This document shows positions 51,205 through 53,912 of a DNA stretch of 53,912 nucleotides, in pieces. The DNA is taken from assembly GCA_003427395.1 (NCBI GenBank), contig BFEA01000657.1, positions 225,631 through 279,542 of the forward strand. The letters are read 5' to 3'. Origin of the DNA: Chara braunii (lineage: Eukaryota; Streptophyta; Charophyceae; Charales; Characeae). Within the stretch, counting starts at the first letter, position 1, and the number at the start of each line of letters is the position of its first letter. A model generated the notes under the pieces. The model worked only from the letters and a program-made list of their open reading frames with translations. It was not told the origin of the DNA and did no database searches. Made by a program: the position numbers and the translations under genes.

Positions 51205-53912
51205 TTACTTGCAAGGAAGGAAGCGAGCATGCTTGCTCAGGCGGTCAACGACCGTGAGAATACCGTCATGGCCGTGGCGATCGCGGGGAAACGGGCCTGT
51301 CACGTCCATAGCAATGGAGAGGCGTGGTGCCTGAGGAATCGGCAACGGTTTCAGTTCGCCGAAGGGGACTCGAGATCGACCCTTGTTATGGTGGCAAATT
51401 GCACATGACTCAATGTACCTCGTGACGTCATGAAGGACGTCGGGCCAGTGAAAACGCTGGCGGAGGCGTGCGAGTGTGCGGTTCACGCCAAGGTGTGCCG
51501 AAAGTCGTGCGTCGTGGAATTCGCCGACAAGACGAGTCCGTAAGATGGGATCTTGGGGCACAACTAACAAGTCCTTTCCTCTCGTGTGAAGGAGAAGGAA
51601 CCCGTCGGAAATCCGATAGTGGCTAGCCGGCGGGTGATCTGATGAAAGCTCTGCGTAAAGCGTAGAGTAAGTCGGATCGGACTTGTAGCCTTTGACGAAA
51701 TGCTGCTGCAGATCGTCATCGAGGTCGAATGCCGTGGTCACAATGGCACAAAAGTCGCGCCGTCGTGAGAGGGCGTCCGCAGCTTGATTGGCGGGACCGG
51801 GAATATGACACGGGTCAAAATCGAACTGGTCGATGTAATACATCCATCGACCGATCGTACTAGTGACCGTGTCCTGCGTTTTGTAAAATGTCAACGGATT
51901 GTTATCCGTATTCCATTTAAAACGCCGACGGCCGAGAAGAAAGTGGCGCCACCGTTTGAGAACGGTGACGAACGCAAGTAGCTCTTTCTTCCTTGCGTCG
52001 TCGAGAGTGTTGACGAGAGGCACCTTTTGGGAGAAATACTCAACCGGATGCCAACCGTCCTCGTGACACTGTTCCAACATCGCACCAATACNGTATCCCG
52101 AAGCGCCCGTAGTCACTAGGGTGGGGTCGTATATACGGAGGGCAGGTGCGGCTTGCATCGCTGCCTTCAACGTACTGAACGCGCCACGGGCTGCGTCGTC
52201 GAACTCGAAGGGCACCTTCGGGGACTGAAGTCTCGACAAAGGAGCGGCCACTTTCGAGTATGACTCGACGAATCGCTGATAATATCCAGCCAAACCCATG
52301 AAAGAGCATACATCCGCAGTGCAACGGGGTTCCGGCCAATCCGCGATGGCTTGGATCTTGTCCGCTAAGGGACGAATGCCTTTCGGCGTGACAAAATGGC
52401 CCAAGTACTCAAGCTCTTGCCTGGCGAATTCGCACTTGTCGAGATTCGCTTTGTACTTGGCTAGTCGCAAACGANTCAAAACAACGCGAAGGTGTACGAT
52501 GTGCTCGTCCAACGTCCTACTATAAACCAAGATATCATCAAGGTAGATGAGGACGCTGCGATCGAGCAAGTCGCGAAACTCAGTCGTCATCGATGCTTGA
52601 AATGTTGCGGGGGCATTGGTGAGTCCAAATGGCATGATGACCCACTCAAAATGCCTGTACCGTGTCTTGAACACGGTCTTGTACCGGTCTTGAGGCTGGA
52701 TTTCAATCTGGTGGTAACCTGACTTCAAATCCAACTTCGAGAAGTACGTCGCGCCGCCTAACCGCTCAAGGAGATCATCAATCCGAGGGAGAGGGCCGGC
52801 GTTCTTTACGGTTTGTGCGTTAAGTTTCCGATAGTCGATGCATAACCGTAGATCTTTGTTCTTCTTGCGGACGAAGAGAACAGGTGCACCGTATGGCGAG
52901 CAACTAGGGNGAATCCAGCCCTTGTCGAGAAGGTCATCGAGTTGTGCGCGAAGCACTTCGAGTTCCTCTTCGCTCGTGCGGTAGATACATCCACGCGGAG
53001 GGACGTCGCCAGCCTCGAGAGTGATCCCGTGACGTATGCGCCGATCCGGAACCGTTCCGGTGGGAGCCTCGAAGATGACTCTATATTCGTCCAAGAGGTG
53101 AGAAATGCGTGGGTCCGGCGGTGACGCGGCTGGTCCGTCCGGCGAGGGGAGAGCATGCAAGAATACAAGGCCCATCTCCTCGACGTCATTCCGAGCAATG
53201 GCGTCGCGAATCCGCGCAACGGAAACCACGTGACAAGCAATCGAAGTGTGAGGGGTCGCGACCGTACCTGGGACTAACACTCCGTTCCGATCATGGATGT
53301 GAACGGTTCGGTCATGGAAGTTCACCGGATGATTGGCGCTACGCAACCAAGACATGCCTAGAATCATGTCGAAGTCGAGGATGTCAAAAGACACNGGCTC
53401 GCACGCAAGTGGCGCAAAGTAGACCGGAACGCCGTCAACGCATCGGTCAATTGACTTTTGCGTGCGGCCGTCCGCGAGTGTAACTTGNGTAGGTTGCGTC
53501 TTTCTTCGAACGCGCNGGCCAAGACCTGCGCGGGCCATAAAGGCTTGACTCATGAAGTTGCGAGACGCTCCGCAATCANTCAAGGCACTACAGGTTGCCT
53601 TTCCGATTTGAATGCGGATATAGAGCAAAGGTGCGTCGGTTTCGGCGTACCTTTGGGTGGCGTGCTCGCGGTCGATCTTCGCAAGATAGGAGCGGAGATC
53701 GCTAACCGCTACCCCGTCGTCCATCAACGGAGCTGGTACTGTAGTGTGCAAGTAGGAGCGTAGATTTGCCATCAAGGCGTTGCAATGCGGCCTTGGCAAT
53801 GTTCCGGTCGAGGGTAGAGGTATCCAAGCGAAATCCTCTCTCGTGAGTGGGTCAAGCTCCTCAAGTCTTGACCACGCCGTCGAGTCCTCGGAAAGCAGTG
53901 GCGAACTGACCG
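51205..53912 (-). CDS. Element C pol: protease, RT, RNase H, integrase N-part
   Basis: The frame is open from the window edge, so the N-terminus is outside. Protease: [20 protein letters not shown] (active-site DCGAS, with N beside the Asp). [57 protein letters not shown] and YLDDI at 52531-52545. RNase H: VTTGASGY where TDAS is usual, so the first catalytic Asp is Gly here; [22 protein letters not shown]. Integrase zinc finger [20 protein letters not shown] and [12 protein letters not shown], then the first catalytic Asp in [19 protein letters not shown]. Ends at TAA after ARFLPCK (51205). Confidence 0.93.
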   Translation of the reverse strand, partial: VSSPLLSEDSTAWSRLEELDPLTREDFAWIPLPSTGTLPRPHCNALMANLRSYLHTTVPAPLMDDGVAVSDLRSYLAKIDREHATQRYAETDAPLLYIRIQIGKATCSALXDCGASRNFMSQAFMARAGLGXRVRRKTQPXQVTLADGRTQKSIDRCVDGVPVYFAPLACEXVSFDILDFDMILGMSWLRSANHPVNFHDRTVHIHDRNGVLVPGTVATPHTSIACHVVSVARIRDAIARNDVEEMGLVFLHALPSPDGPAASPPDPRISHLLDEYRVIFEAPTGTVPDRRIRHGITLEAGDVPPRGCIYRTSEEELEVLRAQLDDLLDKGWIXPSCSPYGAPVLFVRKKNKDLRLCIDYRKLNAQTVKNAGPLPRIDDLLERLGGATYFSKLDLKSGYHQIEIQPQDRYKTVFKTRYRHFEWVIMPFGLTNAPATFQASMTTEFRDLLDRSVLIYLDDILVYSRTLDEHIVHLRVVLXRLRLAKYKANLDKCEFARQELEYLGHFVTPKGIRPLADKIQAIADWPEPRCTADVCSFMGLAGYYQRFVESYSKVAAPLSRLQSPKVPFEFDDAARGAFSTLKAAMQAAPALRIYDPTLVTTGASGYXIGAMLEQCHEDGWHPVEYFSQKVPLVNTLDDARKKELLAFVTVLKRWRHFLLGRRRFKWNTDNNPLTFYKTQDTVTSTIGRWMYYIDQFDFDPCHIPGPANQAADALSRRRDFCAIVTTAFDLDDDLQQHFVKGYKSDPTYSTLYAELSSDHPPASHYRISDGFLLLHTRGKDLLVVPQDPILRTRLVGEFHDARLSAHLGVNRTLARLRQRFHWPDVLHDVTRYIESCAICHHNKGRSRVPFGELKPLPIPQAPRLSIAMDVTGPFPRDRHGHDGILTVVDRLSKHARFLPCK

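Larger units (their letters stand above)
49383..53912 (-). mobile_element. Ty3/gypsy element C, nearly intact, 3' part
   Basis: Minus-strand order from the window edge: gag tail, protease, RT, RNase H, integrase, C-terminal domain, PPT, LTR. Only two in-frame stops and scattered N interrupt pol. It lacks a chromodomain of the type in A and B. It is the youngest-looking element in the window. Confidence 0.92.

Noticed and set aside
50902-51408. 168-codon + strand frame
   Set aside because: It is the reverse complement of well-supported integrase coding sequence of element C.

Overview
This is a eukaryotic nuclear window, most likely from a streptophyte alga of the Chara type. Three things point there: six exons of a plant-style clathrin heavy chain, a captured piece of plastid ndhJ (ndh genes are kept in streptophyte plastomes), and very dense Ty3/gypsy remnants, two with chromodomains. 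The species call is inference. There is no bacterial gene layout, CRISPR array or operon.

The only host gene I can support is a clathrin heavy chain (CHC) on the + strand. Six exons (5561-5637, 6237-6464, 9042-9107, 23275-23391, 23948-24145, 25565-25681) join in one frame and encode about 268 residues from the end of the N-terminal beta-propeller into the linker and first helical repeats. Earlier exons were not found in 1-5560, and the next exon (expected to begin near GYTPDY) was not found in 25682-53912. The intron between the third and fourth exons is 14.2 kb and packed with nested retroelements.

Layout. 1-5234: LTR fragments and a decayed + strand gag-protease. 5235-9107: first three CHC exons and locally duplicated intron DNA. 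9108-16200: microsatellites, a palindrome family and an LTR carrying an assembly artefact. 16200-22000: one minus-strand Ty3/gypsy element broken by an inverted reverse-transcriptase segment, a segment with a hammerhead ribozyme, and a 1.9-kb LTR element holding plastid ndhJ DNA. 22000-25919: GC-rich repeats, the last three CHC exons and a second artefact. 25920-28340: minisatellite, LTR and integrase C-terminus. 29.5-35.2 kb: minus-strand chromovirus-like element A. 36.1 kb: a second, decayed hammerhead. 37.9-42.8 kb: minus-strand element B, with a chromodomain and a separate 5' LTR plus primer-binding site. 42.8-47.4 kb: repeats and hairpins. 47.5-49.0 kb: a stem-loop array. 49.4-53.9 kb: minus-strand element C, nearly intact, with 3' LTR and polypurine tract.

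The most interesting signal is at 47525-48440. Eleven tandem units share a core like ATTGTTTCTAAGACGAAT, and each is flanked by different sequences that remain complementary to each other within the unit, so the loop is conserved while the stem changes on both sides. Next are the complete type III hammerhead ribozyme at 18901-18960 and the ndhJ fragment in an LTR. Two 38-bp Tn5 mosaic-end palindromes (13653-13690 and 25749-25786), each between exact direct repeats, are library-junction artefacts; the second falsely duplicates part of a CHC exon.
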